The notes: a model not told the origin generated them from the letters alone. A stretch of DNA of 64,000 nucleotides from Streptomyces sp. ALI-76-A (GCF_030287445.1 NZ_JASVWB010000002.1:7626001-7690000), one strand, 5' to 3'. Shown: positions 17,647-26,507, numbered from the stretch's first letter. Made by a program: numbers and translations.

Positions 17647-18944
17647 GTGCGGATGTCCTTCCCGGGGGCGCGGGCGTCCGTGCCGCGCAGGTGGTCGAGC
17701 AGATCGTCGGCGGGGCAGCGGCCCGGGACGACATAGCGGTCCCGGTACGCCGCGACGGCGTCCGTCACCTCGGTGCCGGCACCGAGCCGGGGCAGCGCCT
17801 CCAGGGCCACCGCGAAGCACGCGACGGCGGCCTCGTGCAGCTCCGGGTCCCGCAGCCCGCGCCGGGCCGCTTCGGTCCACAGCGGGTTGTGCGGCGCGGG
17901 CAGCCCTCCGCCCCGTTCGGCCAGGGGCTTCATGATCCGGTAGGCGGTCTCGGCGGCCGCCGGGTCGTCGAAGAGCGCCGTCGTGACGGCGAGCGGCACG
18001 ATCCAGCCGTCGTCGCCGGGCTGCGCGTCGATCATGCGCAGTTCGAGATGGCCGCGCGGCCTGACCGGCGGGAACAGGGTGGTGACGTGGTAGTCCAGAT
18101 CCTCCCGGGTCGGCGGCCGGGGCGCCCGCGCCCGGGTCCACTCCCGGAACGACAGCCCGTCGGGTACGTCCCACGGGCCGCTCTCCCGCCGTACGCACAT
18201 CACCGGCGCGTCCAGGACGTGCCGGGTCCAGGCGGTGCGCGGGTCCGTGTCCGGTGCGGGCGCGCCCGCGCGGTCGGCGCCGATCTCCATCCACAGCAGC
18301 TGCCGGGAGGAGAGCCAGCCGGTCGGTTCGGACCCGGCCAGGGGCGAGTTGGCGAACGCGGCCACCAGCACCGCGCCCAGCTGGTGCGCCAGCCACCAGC
18401 GCCGCCCGAGCCCGAGCGGGCCCGGCTCCTCCTGTCCGGCGTCCAGGCACACCTGGACGGAGGCCGAGGTGCACATCATGGCGCGGCCGGCCGGGCCGGT
18501 GCGGTCGAGGCAGGTCTCCATGGCGTCGTAGCGCGGCTCGCGCAGGAAACGGCGGGGCGGGTGCCAGGGATCCTGGCCGAGGCCGACGAGACCGAGACCG
18601 TCTTTCGCGAGGACCGCGCGGACGGCGTCCAGGTCGGCGGAGACGGTATCGACGCACTCCGTCAGGGAGGCGGCGGGCGGCGAGCTCAGTTCCAGCTGGC
18701 CGCCGGGCTCGACGGTGAGCGCCGACCTCAGGGGCACGGCCCGCAGTGCGGCGTAGGCCGCTTCGAGTCGTTCGGGTGTCACGGGGAGCCGCGGGGTGCG
18801 CAGCTCGTGGACGAGCCATTCCACTTCCACGCCCACCCTGCGGGGTGGGCCGGTCTTGAAGCAGATGCCCCGGACCAGGGCCTCCACCTCGGCTTCCGTG
18901 ATGGCGGTACGGGTTTCCGTACAGCCACTCGTCGAGTCTGACAT
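17643..18944 (-). CDS. egtA: Glutamate-cysteine ligase EgtA
   Basis: EgtA makes gamma-glutamylcysteine for ergothioneine synthesis and belongs to the GCS2 carboxylate-amine ligase family. The 433-residue protein has RRVGVEVEWLVHE near the N-terminus, the GQLELSSPPA block and LELRMIDAQPGDDGW in the C-terminal half, as in actinobacterial EgtA. The ATG at 18944 has AGGAGGATC upstream and begins with a short divergent tail (MSDSTSGCTET). It is the first gene of the operon, so the promoter should lie in the 289-base gap to the divergent PARG-like gene. Confidence 0.94.
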   Translation of the reverse strand: MSDSTSGCTETRTAITEAEVEALVRGICFKTGPPRRVGVEVEWLVHELRTPRLPVTPERLEAAYAALRAVPLRSALTVEPGGQLELSSPPAASLTECVDTVSADLDAVRAVLAKDGLGLVGLGQDPWHPPRRFLREPRYDAMETCLDRTGPAGRAMMCTSASVQVCLDAGQEEPGPLGLGRRWWLAHQLGAVLVAAFANSPLAGSEPTGWLSSRQLLWMEIGADRAGAPAPDTDPRTAWTRHVLDAPVMCVRRESGPWDVPDGLSFREWTRARAPRPPTREDLDYHVTTLFPPVRPRGHLELRMIDAQPGDDGWIVPLAVTTALFDDPAAAETAYRIMKPLAERGGGLPAPHNPLWTEAARRGLRDPELHEAAVACFAVALEALPRLGAGTEVTDAVAAYRDRYVVPGRCPADDLLDHLRGTDARAPGKDIRT

Positions 18945-19233
18945 GTCGGGATCCTCCTGAGATTCCACCATGCCGCCGGCCCGGGGTGCGAGGGCCGGGG
19001 TCGGCATCACCCGACCCACCCAAGACCGTTCCGCCGTTCCGCACAAGGGGGCGCAGCCGCTGCGATCGGAGTCGGCGATCTCCGTTTCCGGTGTGTTGGC
19101 GAGGAGTTTTCCGGGGGGCGGAGCGCCGGGAAAACGCGTTGCACCGCAGCACCAGCATCGCTCAGGATGCGTGCATGGGCACGACGGGGGAGGCCGCACG
19201 GCACGCGGTCATGGCGCGCACGGGGGTGGCGCC
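18945..19233. promoter_or_regulatory. Divergent intergenic region between egtA and PARG-like gene
   Basis: This gap must hold promoters for both directions. Near 19106-19136 there is an imperfect hairpin whose arms begin GTTTTCCGG and end CCGGGAAAAC. A tiny frame at 19175-19237 (20 codons, MGTTGEAARH onward) ends with a TGA that overlaps the ATG of the PARG-like gene, so it could couple translation; whether it is translated is unknown. Confidence 0.35.
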
Positions 19234-20061
19234 ATGAGCGCGCGGCTGCGCGGCATCGCGCAGCAGACGGAGCAGATCGTGGCGGCCGGGGCCTACCGCG
19301 CGCCGGCCGGGCACGAGGTGTCCGTCGCGGCGGCGGTCGAGGCCGCCGTGCACGGCACCCGGATGTACGGGCCGGGCCCGGTGGAGGTACCGCCGACGCC
19401 GTCGGTGGACACGCTCATCGAGGTCACGGGCGAGAGCAGTCTGGAGGCGGCCCGCCGGACCGGCGGACCGGTGGCCGTGCTGAACTTCGCCTCGGCCCGC
19501 AATCCCGGCGGCGGTTACCGCAACGGCGCCCAGGCCCAGGAGGAGGCCCTGTGCCGGGCCTCCGCGCTGTACGCCTGTCTGATCGGGGTCCGGGAGTTCT
19601 ACGACCACCACCGCGCCCACCGCGACCCGTTCTACACGGACCGCGTCATCCACGCCCCGGCGGTGCCCGTCTTCCGCGACGACCGCGGCCGCCTCCTGGA
19701 CGAGCCGTACACCGCCGGCTTCCTGACCGCGGCCGCGCCGAACGCCGGCGTGGTGCTGCGGACGGCGCCGGAGCGGGCGGCCGAGTTGCCGGGAGCCCTG
19801 GCGGTCCGGGCGGAACGGGTGCTGGAGACCGCCGCCGCGCACGGCTACCGGCGGCTGGTGCTCGGCGCGTGGGGCTGCGGGGTGTTCCGGAACGACCCGG
19901 CGCAGGTCGCGGACGCCTTCCGCACCCTGCTGCTCGGACCCGACGGCCGGTTCGCCGGAATCTTCGAGCACGTGGTCTTCGGCATCCTCGACCGCACACC
20001 GGGCGCTGTGGTGCGCGCGGCGTTCGTACGGTCGTTCCCGGAGCGTCAGCTCCTGGCGTAG
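19234..20061 (+). CDS. TIGR02452 / microbial PARG-like poly(ADP-ribose) glycohydrolase
   Basis: This 275-residue macrodomain-fold enzyme is of the bacterial-type PARG group, expected to remove ADP-ribose from proteins or polymers. The diagnostic catalytic loop is intact: GGG, seven residues, then QEE with paired glutamates (NPGGGYRNGAQAQEEALCR, residues about 91-109). The N-terminal LRGIAQQTEQIVAAGAYRAP and C-terminal LVLGAWGCGVFRNDP are also typical of TIGR02452 proteins. The ATG at 19234 follows GGGGGTGG; the frame is open further upstream but reads as low-complexity. It is divergent from the ergothioneine operon. Confidence 0.88.
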   Translation: MSARLRGIAQQTEQIVAAGAYRAPAGHEVSVAAAVEAAVHGTRMYGPGPVEVPPTPSVDTLIEVTGESSLEAARRTGGPVAVLNFASARNPGGGYRNGAQAQEEALCRASALYACLIGVREFYDHHRAHRDPFYTDRVIHAPAVPVFRDDRGRLLDEPYTAGFLTAAAPNAGVVLRTAPERAAELPGALAVRAERVLETAAAHGYRRLVLGAWGCGVFRNDPAQVADAFRTLLLGPDGRFAGIFEHVVFGILDRTPGAVVRAAFVRSFPERQLLA

Positions 20062-20077
20062 GACCGCGGCACCTCTG

Positions 20078-20127
20078 TCCGCCCGGAGTCACGAGCCCTG
20101 TCTATCCGCCCGGGGTCACGAGCCCTG
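20078..20127. repeat. 23-bp direct repeat overlapping the 3' end of the response regulator
   Basis: Two 23-base copies with one mismatch begin at 20078 and 20105 (period 27). The second copy encodes the last residues of the response regulator (GLVTPGG), so the first copy is a duplicated gene tail lying just past its stop. Confidence 0.7.
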
Positions 20128-20758
20128 ACTCGTACGCCATCACCACGGCCTGTGCCCTGCTGTCCAGGTCCAGTTTGGTCATCGTGCGGTTGAGGTGCGT
20201 CTTGACCGTCGCCTCGCTGATGTAGAGGCGGTCGGCGATCTCCAGGTTGGACAGGCCGCGTGCGATCAGTTTCAGGACCTCCAGTTCGCGGGAGGTCAAC
20301 GCACCCAGATCGGAGGGCTGTACGCAGACGGTCTGCCGGGCGTACGCCTCCACCAGGCGGCGGGTGACGCTGGGCGCGAAGAGCGCGTCACCGCCGGCGA
20401 CCGCGGCCACCGCGGCGAGCAGCCGTTCCGGACCGGAGTCCTTCAGCAGGAACCCGCAGGCTCCCGCGCGCAGCGCCCCGTACACGTACTCGTCGAGGTC
20501 GAACGTGGTCAGCATCAGGATCCGGGGTGGGGGGTCGCCTGCCCGGGCGAGGATGCGTTCGGTGGCCTCGATGCCGTTCATGCCGGGCATCCGGACGTCC
20601 ATCAGGATCACCTCGGGGGCGGTCCGGGCGGCCAGCGTCACGCCCTCCGCACCGTCGCTCGCCTCGCCGACCACCTCGATGCCGGGTGCGGCGCGCAGCA
20701 GCCCCACCAGGCCGGCCCGGATGAGGAACTGGTCGTCCACGACGAGCACTGTGGTCAT
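20102..20758 (-). CDS. NarL/LuxR-family response regulator
   Basis: This 218-residue two-component response regulator has a receiver domain with the phosphoacceptor aspartate in VILMDVRMPG (about residue 54), the switch threonine in MLTTFD and the lysine in LLKDS. The C-terminal LuxR-type helix-turn-helix contains LTSRELEVLKLIARGLSNLEIA and ATVKTHLNRTMTKL. Its ATG overlaps the stop of the upstream histidine kinase (ATGA), which is its likely partner. Target genes are not evident; the vanadium-peroxidase-like gene lies upstream. Confidence 0.95.
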   Translation of the reverse strand: MTTVLVVDDQFLIRAGLVGLLRAAPGIEVVGEASDGAEGVTLAARTAPEVILMDVRMPGMNGIEATERILARAGDPPPRILMLTTFDLDEYVYGALRAGACGFLLKDSGPERLLAAVAAVAGGDALFAPSVTRRLVEAYARQTVCVQPSDLGALTSRELEVLKLIARGLSNLEIADRLYISEATVKTHLNRTMTKLDLDSRAQAVVMAYESGLVTPGG

Positions 20759-21906
20759 GTGGTGGTGTCGTCCCCCTGATGTGCGGCCCGCGCGGAGGTC
20801 GGCAGGGTCAGCCGCACGGCGAAACCACCTCGGTCCTGCGGGCCGATGTCGATCTGCCCGCCGTAGAGCTTGGCCCGCTCCCGCATGCCAAGCAAGCCAT
20901 GGCCGCCGCCGGTGCGCACTCTGTCCGGAATCACCCCCTCTCCGTCGTCCGAGACCGAGACGGTCACCTGGTGCGGTTCATACCTCAGCCGTACCTCCAC
21001 ACGCGCGTCGGGCGCGTGCTTCAGGACGTTGGTGAGCGCCTCCTGCACCACCCGGTACGCGCACAGTTCCACGCCGGGGGCCAGGGGGCGCTCGACGCCC
21101 TCGACGGTCAGGGCGACCCGGGTCCCGCCGGTGCGGACGCGTTCGGTCATCTCACCGAGGCGGGCCAGGCCCGGCATCGGGCCGGCCGGGGCACCGTCGT
21201 CGGCGGCGCGCAGCATCATGAGCATGCGGCGCAGCTCTTCGAGGGCCTCCTTGCCGGTGGCCTCTATCGTGTCGAGCGCGGTACGCGCGGTCCGGCGGTC
21301 GGTGTCGAAGACGAACCGGGCGAGTCCGGTCTGCACGGAGATCACGGACATGTGGTGGGCGACCACGTCGTGCAGTTCGCGGGCGATCCGGCCGCGTTCC
21401 TCGGCCACCTCGCGCCGGGCCCGCTCCGCCTGTTCCCGGCGCAGCTGCCGGGCCAGCTCGGCCGAGCGGCGGGCGAGGGCGCCGAACCGCCACAGCATCG
21501 CCGGGTAGACGACGGCCTGTCCGACGACGGACGGCCAGGAGTCGGTCTGGTTCACCGCCCCCGCGTAGATCCAGACCCCGCCCATCAGCGCGGCGCAGGG
21601 GAGGGAGACGCGCGGCGCTCGCAGGGAGGTGACGGTGTAGACGGCCAGCATGGGGCCGAAGCTGCACACCACGGGCCAGTGGCCGGCGGTGATGTACACC
21701 AGCCAGGTCGCGTGCACGAGACAGCAGACCACGACGGGGGCCCGGCCACGGAGCACGAGCGGCACGTGGACCAGGACCACCAGCGCATAGGCGGTCGCGT
21801 CGAGCGGATTCTGCCCCTGCCGGGCGGCCTCCGGCCCCAGCAGCAAGGCCACACCGGTCAGCGCCGCCGTGATCAGCACGTCGACGGCGAGGGGGCGGAT
21901 TCGCAT
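20755..21906 (-). CDS. NarL-type sensor histidine kinase
   Basis: This 383-residue membrane sensor has several N-terminal hydrophobic helices (residues about 8-135) with little extracytoplasmic sequence. It has a HisKA_3 dimerisation domain with the phosphorylated histidine in RGRIARELHDVVAHHMSVI and an HATPase_c domain with EALTNVLKHA, DDGEGV and GGHGLLGMRERA. The ATG at 21906 is where coding character begins; the open frame runs much further upstream only as shadow. It forms an operon with the response regulator. Confidence 0.94.
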   Translation of the reverse strand: MRIRPLAVDVLITAALTGVALLLGPEAARQGQNPLDATAYALVVLVHVPLVLRGRAPVVVCCLVHATWLVYITAGHWPVVCSFGPMLAVYTVTSLRAPRVSLPCAALMGGVWIYAGAVNQTDSWPSVVGQAVVYPAMLWRFGALARRSAELARQLRREQAERARREVAEERGRIARELHDVVAHHMSVISVQTGLARFVFDTDRRTARTALDTIEATGKEALEELRRMLMMLRAADDGAPAGPMPGLARLGEMTERVRTGGTRVALTVEGVERPLAPGVELCAYRVVQEALTNVLKHAPDARVEVRLRYEPHQVTVSVSDDGEGVIPDRVRTGGGHGLLGMRERAKLYGGQIDIGPQDRGGFAVRLTLPTSARAAHQGDDTTT

Positions 21907-22103
21907 CGCAGCAGCGTACGGCCGGTCCCGGCGGATGAGCGTCAAACGCCCGCCGTACCGCGGAAGTTGCAGGAACCGCTTGCCTACCGCGCTGGGTCGA
22001 CCCGGAGTGCCAACCAGCGTGGGACGACGCCGTACGCGGCCCGGCCGTAGCGTCCTGGACCAGCACCGCCGCACGTCGCATCTGTTGGAAGGAGGAAACA
22101 CAG

Positions 22104-22320
22104 ATGCCCGTACGCAGAGCCTTTCCGACGCCGCCACGGCGGCTGCCACGCCCGGTGGGGGCTGGTGGCCGCCGGTGCCGCCGCGGCCGCGGTGTGCGAC
22201 GGCTGGGGAGCCACGGGCACCGCTGGTGACATCGCCGGGACGTACGCGTACGGCACGGCGTGCCTGATCACGTCCGGCGACGTCATGGCCGGCGGTGCGC
22301 ACCCCGTCTGCGTGTCCTGA
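22104..22320 (+). pseudogene. Possible frameshifted small secreted-protein gene
   Basis: A near-perfect ribosome binding site (GGAAGGAGG) precedes an ATG at 22104, but that frame stops after about 41 codons of arginine-rich sequence. In the +1 frame the same stretch reads as a signal-peptide-like run (WGLVAAGAAAAAV) and then GDIAGTYAYGTACLITSGDV, ending at 22320. This looks like one short exported protein split by an indel. It could also be chance. No family was recognised. Confidence 0.3.
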
Positions 22321-22428
22321 AGCGGCCCGCGCGCCGGATGGCGGGCCACGATCCGCCGTCCTCGTCGCGGTCATGAGGACGGCGACGGGCCGCGGGTGGC
22401 GAACGCGGCCGGAGGCGGCCGGGCCGAC

Positions 22429-22515
22429 GGGGTCGTTCTCGCCACGGACCGTGGCAGCGAATACACGACTGAGGCGTTCCAGCGACTGTGCGGCCGCGGG
22501 GGAGTGGCGCACTCG
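22429..22515 (+). mobile_element. IS3-family transposase (integrase core) remnant
   Basis: About 29 codons read VVLATDRGSEYTTEAFQRLC followed by GRGGVAHS, which is the conserved DRGSQYTS-type block around the second catalytic aspartate of IS3-family DDE integrases. No start, first aspartate, glutamate or terminal repeats are visible nearby, so this is only a fossil fragment. Confidence 0.55.
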
Positions 22516-22638
22516 AGGGAACACGTCGGGCCGGCCGCGGACAAGACCTCCGCGACGCCGACAGGCGCGAGCCCGGACCGGCCAGGAGGGCCGGCCCGGG
22601 CAGCACGACCAACGTCTCCACGCACTCAGGGAGTTGAC

Positions 22639-24066
22639 ATGTCGACAAGTGTCAGATCTGTCCGGCCGGGCACGGGGATGTGGCGCCGGACGCTGGCCAC
22701 GGTGGCGGTGCTGGCCACCACCGGCAGCGTGCTCACCGTCGCAGCGCAGCCCGCGCAGGCGGCGCTGCCGCGCCAACAGATCGCCGATCCCGTCCACTAC
22801 TGGAACGATGTGCTGCTCGAGGTCATCCGGCGTGAGGGAGGCGGACCGGGGCCGATGGCCCGTTCCGCGGCGATGCTGAACGCGGCGATCTACGACGCGG
22901 AGAGCTCGTACCGGCTGAAGTGGAAGGGAAAGATCACCTCGGAGCCGTACCTGAACGTCCACAAGTACGACGGCTGGACGGAGGGCCCCGACGAAGAGGA
23001 ACGGGTGATCGGCCGCACGGCGTACAACATCCTGCTGGGGCTGTACGGGGAACAGGCGCAGTTCCTCGACTCGAAGTTCCGTGAGCGGTTCGGCACGGAG
23101 CCCACCGAGTTCGATCTGCTCGACGTCACGGTCGTCGGCCGCATGGTCGAGCAGATGAGGGCCGCGCGAAGCGACGACGGCTCCGACGACGACCGGGTGT
23201 ACGCCGGCGACGACAAGCCGGGCGCGTGGCGGCCCACCAGCTACCCGGACATGCCCGATCCCTCGTGCGAGCGCGACAGCCAGGCGGTCACACCGTTCTG
23301 GGGCGAGATGAAGCCCTTCGCCCTCACCTCCGGCTCGCAGTTCCGCCCGGCGACCCCGAGCCTGTACGGGACGTACGAGAAGCTGCTGGCCAGTGACGCC
23401 TACAAGGCTCAGGTCGAGGCGGTCCGGTCGGCCGGCGCCGACAGGCCGACCGCGCGTACGCCCACCGTCAACCGGACCCCGGACCAGGAGGCGGCGGCCT
23501 GGTTCTGGGCCAACGATCTGGACGGCACCTACAAGCCGCCGGGTCAGCTGCTTCAGGCGACCCGGGAGGTCGCCCAGGCCCGCGGCCTGACCACGTACGA
23601 GAACGCCCGGTTGTTCGCGCTCGTCTCCATCGCGATGGCGGACTCCGGGATCGCGGTACGGGACGTGAAGTTCCTGACCCCGATCGACCTGTGGCGGCCG
23701 GTGTCCGCGATCCGGGAAGGCGGGCTCGACCCGGAGTGGAAGCCGTTGCTGAAGACCCGGGCGGGCGTGAACGTCACTCCGTGCTTCCCGGCCTGGGCCT
23801 CGGGGCACGCGACGTTCGGCGCGGCCTGGGCGGGGGTGATGAAGCGCTACTTCGGCAGCGACCGCATCGCCTTCGACATGACCACCGACGACCCTCAGTC
23901 ACCGGTGAAGACCCGCCACTTCACGAGCTTCAGCGCGGCGGCCCACGAGGACGCCTACAGCAGGGTCTGGCTCGGAGTCCACTTCCCGTGGGACGCGGAG
24001 GACGGCCTCACCCTGGGTGACAAGGTCGCCGCCCACGTCTTCACCACGAGGTTGCGCAAGCTCTAG
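22639..24066 (+). CDS. Secreted vanadium-dependent haloperoxidase-like PAP2 protein
   Basis: This 475-residue protein has a long signal peptide (hydrophobic TLATVAVLATTGSVLTVAA, cleavage near AQA). The mature part begins with PVHYWNDVLLEVIRREGG and has the vanadate/phosphate site of the haloperoxidase/PAP2 superfamily: K then WRP (KFLTPIDLWRPVSAI), ASGH in CFPAWASGHATFG in place of PSGH, and R-x5-H-x3-D in SRVWLGVHFPWDAEDG. The enzyme could oxidise halides with peroxide or act as a phosphatase; the sequence alone does not decide. The ATG at 22639 follows GGGAG. A hairpin terminator follows the stop. Confidence 0.85.
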   Translation: MSTSVRSVRPGTGMWRRTLATVAVLATTGSVLTVAAQPAQAALPRQQIADPVHYWNDVLLEVIRREGGGPGPMARSAAMLNAAIYDAESSYRLKWKGKITSEPYLNVHKYDGWTEGPDEEERVIGRTAYNILLGLYGEQAQFLDSKFRERFGTEPTEFDLLDVTVVGRMVEQMRAARSDDGSDDDRVYAGDDKPGAWRPTSYPDMPDPSCERDSQAVTPFWGEMKPFALTSGSQFRPATPSLYGTYEKLLASDAYKAQVEAVRSAGADRPTARTPTVNRTPDQEAAAWFWANDLDGTYKPPGQLLQATREVAQARGLTTYENARLFALVSIAMADSGIAVRDVKFLTPIDLWRPVSAIREGGLDPEWKPLLKTRAGVNVTPCFPAWASGHATFGAAWAGVMKRYFGSDRIAFDMTTDDPQSPVKTRHFTSFSAAAHEDAYSRVWLGVHFPWDAEDGLTLGDKVAAHVFTTRLRKL

Positions 24067-24077
24067 CCGAGCGGTTC

Positions 24078-24110
24078 CGCACGCCGGGTCCCCGGGAGGC
24101 CCGGCGTGCG
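24078..24110 (+). terminator. Hairpin terminator after the haloperoxidase-like gene
   Basis: Perfect 11-base arms at 24078-24088 and 24100-24110 enclose an 11-base loop, 12 bases beyond the stop codon. Confidence 0.7.
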
Positions 24111-24232
24111 TCAGATGTGTCTCGCTCCGCGGCCCCTTCCCGGTCCCGACCCTGAGGGCTGCCGCCGCCCCCGGACCCCCGCTTCGGCCTGAACGGCCCC
24201 GTCCTCGAGCGCCGGACGGGCTGAGGAGGGGG

Positions 24233-24679
24233 TCAGGTCCAGCCGTGGCGTTGCGTCAGACGGTGGCGGACGAGGTTGAAGCGCATGCGGTCCAGGGCGC
24301 AGGCCTCGCGGCGCATACCGGCCTCGTGCAGGCGCAGGACGCGGTCCACGTCGACCCAGGAGTCCCGTCCCGTGCGGTCCCAGGGCCCGCTGCCGATCGG
24401 CACCCACTCCCGGTCCCCGTCGTGCCGCTTGCTGGACAGCCGGACGGCCAGGAAGGTGCCGCCGGCCTCACGGGCGACGACGAGGACGGGGCGGTCCTTG
24501 CCCCGGCCGTCGTTCTCCTCGTAGGGGACCCAGGTCCAGACGACCTCGCCGGGATCCGGGTCGCCGTCGTGCGCGGGCGAGTACTCCGTGCGCACCCGGC
24601 CCGTCCGGCGGGGGTCGGCCTCGGTCGTGGCGAAGGGGCCGGACCGGCCGGGGACGTTCTGATCGGTAGACGCAGTCAC
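24233..24679 (-). CDS. PemK/MazF-family toxin-like protein
   Basis: This 148-residue protein matches the actinobacterial PemK/MazF-like group. The core has VVWTWVPYEENDGRGKDRPV followed by LVVAREAG, with the K-x-RPV element of the RNase fold, then FLAVRLSSKRHDGD and the conserved tail WVDVDRVLRLHEAGMRREA. The proposed start is GTG at 24679 (VTASTDQN), because coding character fades upstream. No antitoxin-like gene sits next to it, so it may be a solitary domain protein rather than half of an active toxin-antitoxin pair. Confidence 0.75.
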   Translation of the reverse strand: MTASTDQNVPGRSGPFATTEADPRRTGRVRTEYSPAHDGDPDPGEVVWTWVPYEENDGRGKDRPVLVVAREAGGTFLAVRLSSKRHDGDREWVPIGSGPWDRTGRDSWVDVDRVLRLHEAGMRREACALDRMRFNLVRHRLTQRHGWT

Positions 24680-25082
24680 GGGCGCAACGTTAGAGCCCGC
24701 GCGGAGGACCGCGCCCGCCTCACCCCCGTCCGTCTCCACCGGCACCGTGTGCGCCGACGGCGTCGCGACCGCGTTGAGGGGGCGAAGTGCCGTTCGCCGT
24801 CCGTCCGTTCCGGTTCTTCGAGGCGGGTGGCCGACGGGCCGGACCGAGTCCCGGACCAGACCGAGTCCCGTGCCACCCGTGGTGAGCGCCGTGGCGAGCA
24901 GGTCCGCCATGCCGTCGGCGCCGTCGGGCACCACCATGTCGTCGACGCGGTGCCGCCGCGCAGGCGGACGATCACCCGCCGACCAGCCCGCGTCCGATCG
25001 TCCCGGTGCGCCACCCCGTGAGCCCGGTCATCGACGCGTCGTCCATGGCCGCGGGGGACGGGCGCGACTCGGCGCGACGCCC
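24680..25082. other. Gap without a supported gene
   Basis: This 403-base stretch lies between the PemK-like gene and the amidase, both on the minus strand. Frames are open on the minus strand (for example VVPDGADGMADLLATALT near 24930), but none has a ribosome binding site plus a recognisable family. It may hold the PemK promoter or a small unrecognised gene. Confidence 0.4.
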
Positions 25083-26507
25083 TCACGCGGCCGGGGCATC
25101 CGAGGCGACCCGGTTCGGCGGCCACGCCTCGTGCCAGCGCAGGTCCGCCTCCAACTGGGCGGCCAGGGAGACGAGCAGCGGCTCGCTGTTCGCCGGACCG
25201 AGCAACTGGGCACCGACCGGCAGACCGCCCGTGACGAAACCGGCGGGCACGTTGACGCCGGGCCAGCCCAGCACGTTCCACGGCCAGGCGTAGGGACAGG
25301 CCGCGATCATCGCGCGGTCGGTGGCCAGGCCGTTCAGGTTCAGCAGCGCGCCGATGCGCGGCGGGGGAGCGGCCGTGGTCGGCGCGAGGACCACGTCGTA
25401 CGACGTGAAGAACCGGCCGATACGACGGTGCAGCACCGCCTCGGCGCGCCGGGCCGCCCGCAGCGGTACCCCGCCGAGCAGCCCGCCCAGCCGGGCGGCC
25501 TCCCGGGTGCGGCGGTCGAGGAGGGTGGGGAAGGGGGCCTCGCGGACCCGTTCGGCGAGACCGGCGGTGGCGCGGGGGACGAACGTCAGCCCGATCTGTC
25601 CGTACGGCGGGTCGGCCTCCTCGACGTCGTGCCCCAGCGCGCCGAGCCGCTCGGCGAGCCGGACGACCAGGGCGCGCACCTCCGGCTGGAGGCGGGCGGG
25701 CAGGGCGGTGAAGGGCGGCCGGAGGGAGAGCGCGACGCGCAGCCGGCCGGGGTCGCGGCCGGCGGCCTCGGCGGCGCGGACGGCCGGCGGGCGGTGCGGG
25801 TCCAGGTCGTGGTTGCCGCTCGCCGCGTCCAGCAGCAGGGCCGCGTCGGCGACCGTGCGGGCCAGGGTGCCGTTGACCGTGATGCCGTGGAACGACTCGC
25901 CGCGCGGCCAGGTGGAGATCCGGCCGCGTTGCGGCTTGATGCCGATGAGATGGGTCCAGGAGGCCGGGATGCGTACCGAACCGGCCCCGTCCGAGCCGAG
26001 CGCGGCGGGCACGAGACCCGCGGCGACGGCGGCGGCCGATCCGCCGGACGAGCCGCCGGGCGTGTGCTCCGGGCTCCACGGGTTGCGGGTCGCGCCGAAC
26101 GCGGGCCCCTCGGTGAACGGCCACTGCCCGAACTCGCAGGTGTTGGTCTTGCCGACGATCACCGCCCCGGCCGCGCGCAGCCGCCGTACCGCCTCGCCGT
26201 CCCTGGGAACCGGCGGGAACTCGCCCTGGCAGCCGAACGCGGTGGGTTCGCCGGCCACGTCCATGTCGTCCTTGACGGCCACCGGCACCCCGAGCAGCGG
26301 CTTGCGCACCCCGGCGGCCAGGGCCGCGTCCGCCGCCTCCGCCTCGGCGAGCGCCGCCTCGCTCCGTACGATCCGGAAGGCGTTCAGCGAGTCCCGGGTG
26401 GCCTCGATCCGGGCCAGGGCCCGCTCCGTGAGCGCCCGGGCGGTCACCTCCCCGGCGGCCAGCGCACGCGCGGACTCCGTCAGGCCTGCGGAACGGTCGA
26501 ACGTCAT
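25083..26507 (-). CDS. Amidase signature family enzyme
   Basis: This 474-residue hydrolase of the amidase signature family cleaves carboxylic amides in the cytoplasm. The Ser-cisSer-Lys triad can be placed: lysine in GVPVAVKDD (about residue 80), cis-serine in the GGSSGGSAAAVAAG loop (about 155) and the nucleophile in GSDGAGSVRIPAS (about 179). The ATG at 26507 follows GGAGGTG. The substrate is unknown; it could act on aryl amides, indoleacetamide-like compounds or peptide amides. Confidence 0.92.
   Translation of the reverse strand: MTFDRSAGLTESARALAAGEVTARALTERALARIEATRDSLNAFRIVRSEAALAEAEAADAALAAGVRKPLLGVPVAVKDDMDVAGEPTAFGCQGEFPPVPRDGEAVRRLRAAGAVIVGKTNTCEFGQWPFTEGPAFGATRNPWSPEHTPGGSSGGSAAAVAAGLVPAALGSDGAGSVRIPASWTHLIGIKPQRGRISTWPRGESFHGITVNGTLARTVADAALLLDAASGNHDLDPHRPPAVRAAEAAGRDPGRLRVALSLRPPFTALPARLQPEVRALVVRLAERLGALGHDVEEADPPYGQIGLTFVPRATAGLAERVREAPFPTLLDRRTREAARLGGLLGGVPLRAARRAEAVLHRRIGRFFTSYDVVLAPTTAAPPPRIGALLNLNGLATDRAMIAACPYAWPWNVLGWPGVNVPAGFVTGGLPVGAQLLGPANSEPLLVSLAAQLEADLRWHEAWPPNRVASDAPAA

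Noticed and set aside
16294..19158. A 954-codon open frame on the minus strand
   Set aside because: Only its C-terminal part is EgtB; the remainder is the out-of-frame shadow of egtA, with arginine/proline-rich sequence and no family match.
20755..23808. A 1017-codon open frame on the minus strand
   Set aside because: Only the last 383 codons form the histidine kinase. The upstream part lies antisense to the haloperoxidase-like gene and has no coding character.
24233..24679. Active toxin-antitoxin pair
   Set aside because: A PemK/MazF fold is present but no small antitoxin gene with a ribosome binding site lies beside it.
24680..24937. N-terminal extension of the PemK-like protein
   Set aside because: The open frame continues, but composition changes and relatives start close to the VWTWVPYEEN block, so GTG 24679 was preferred.
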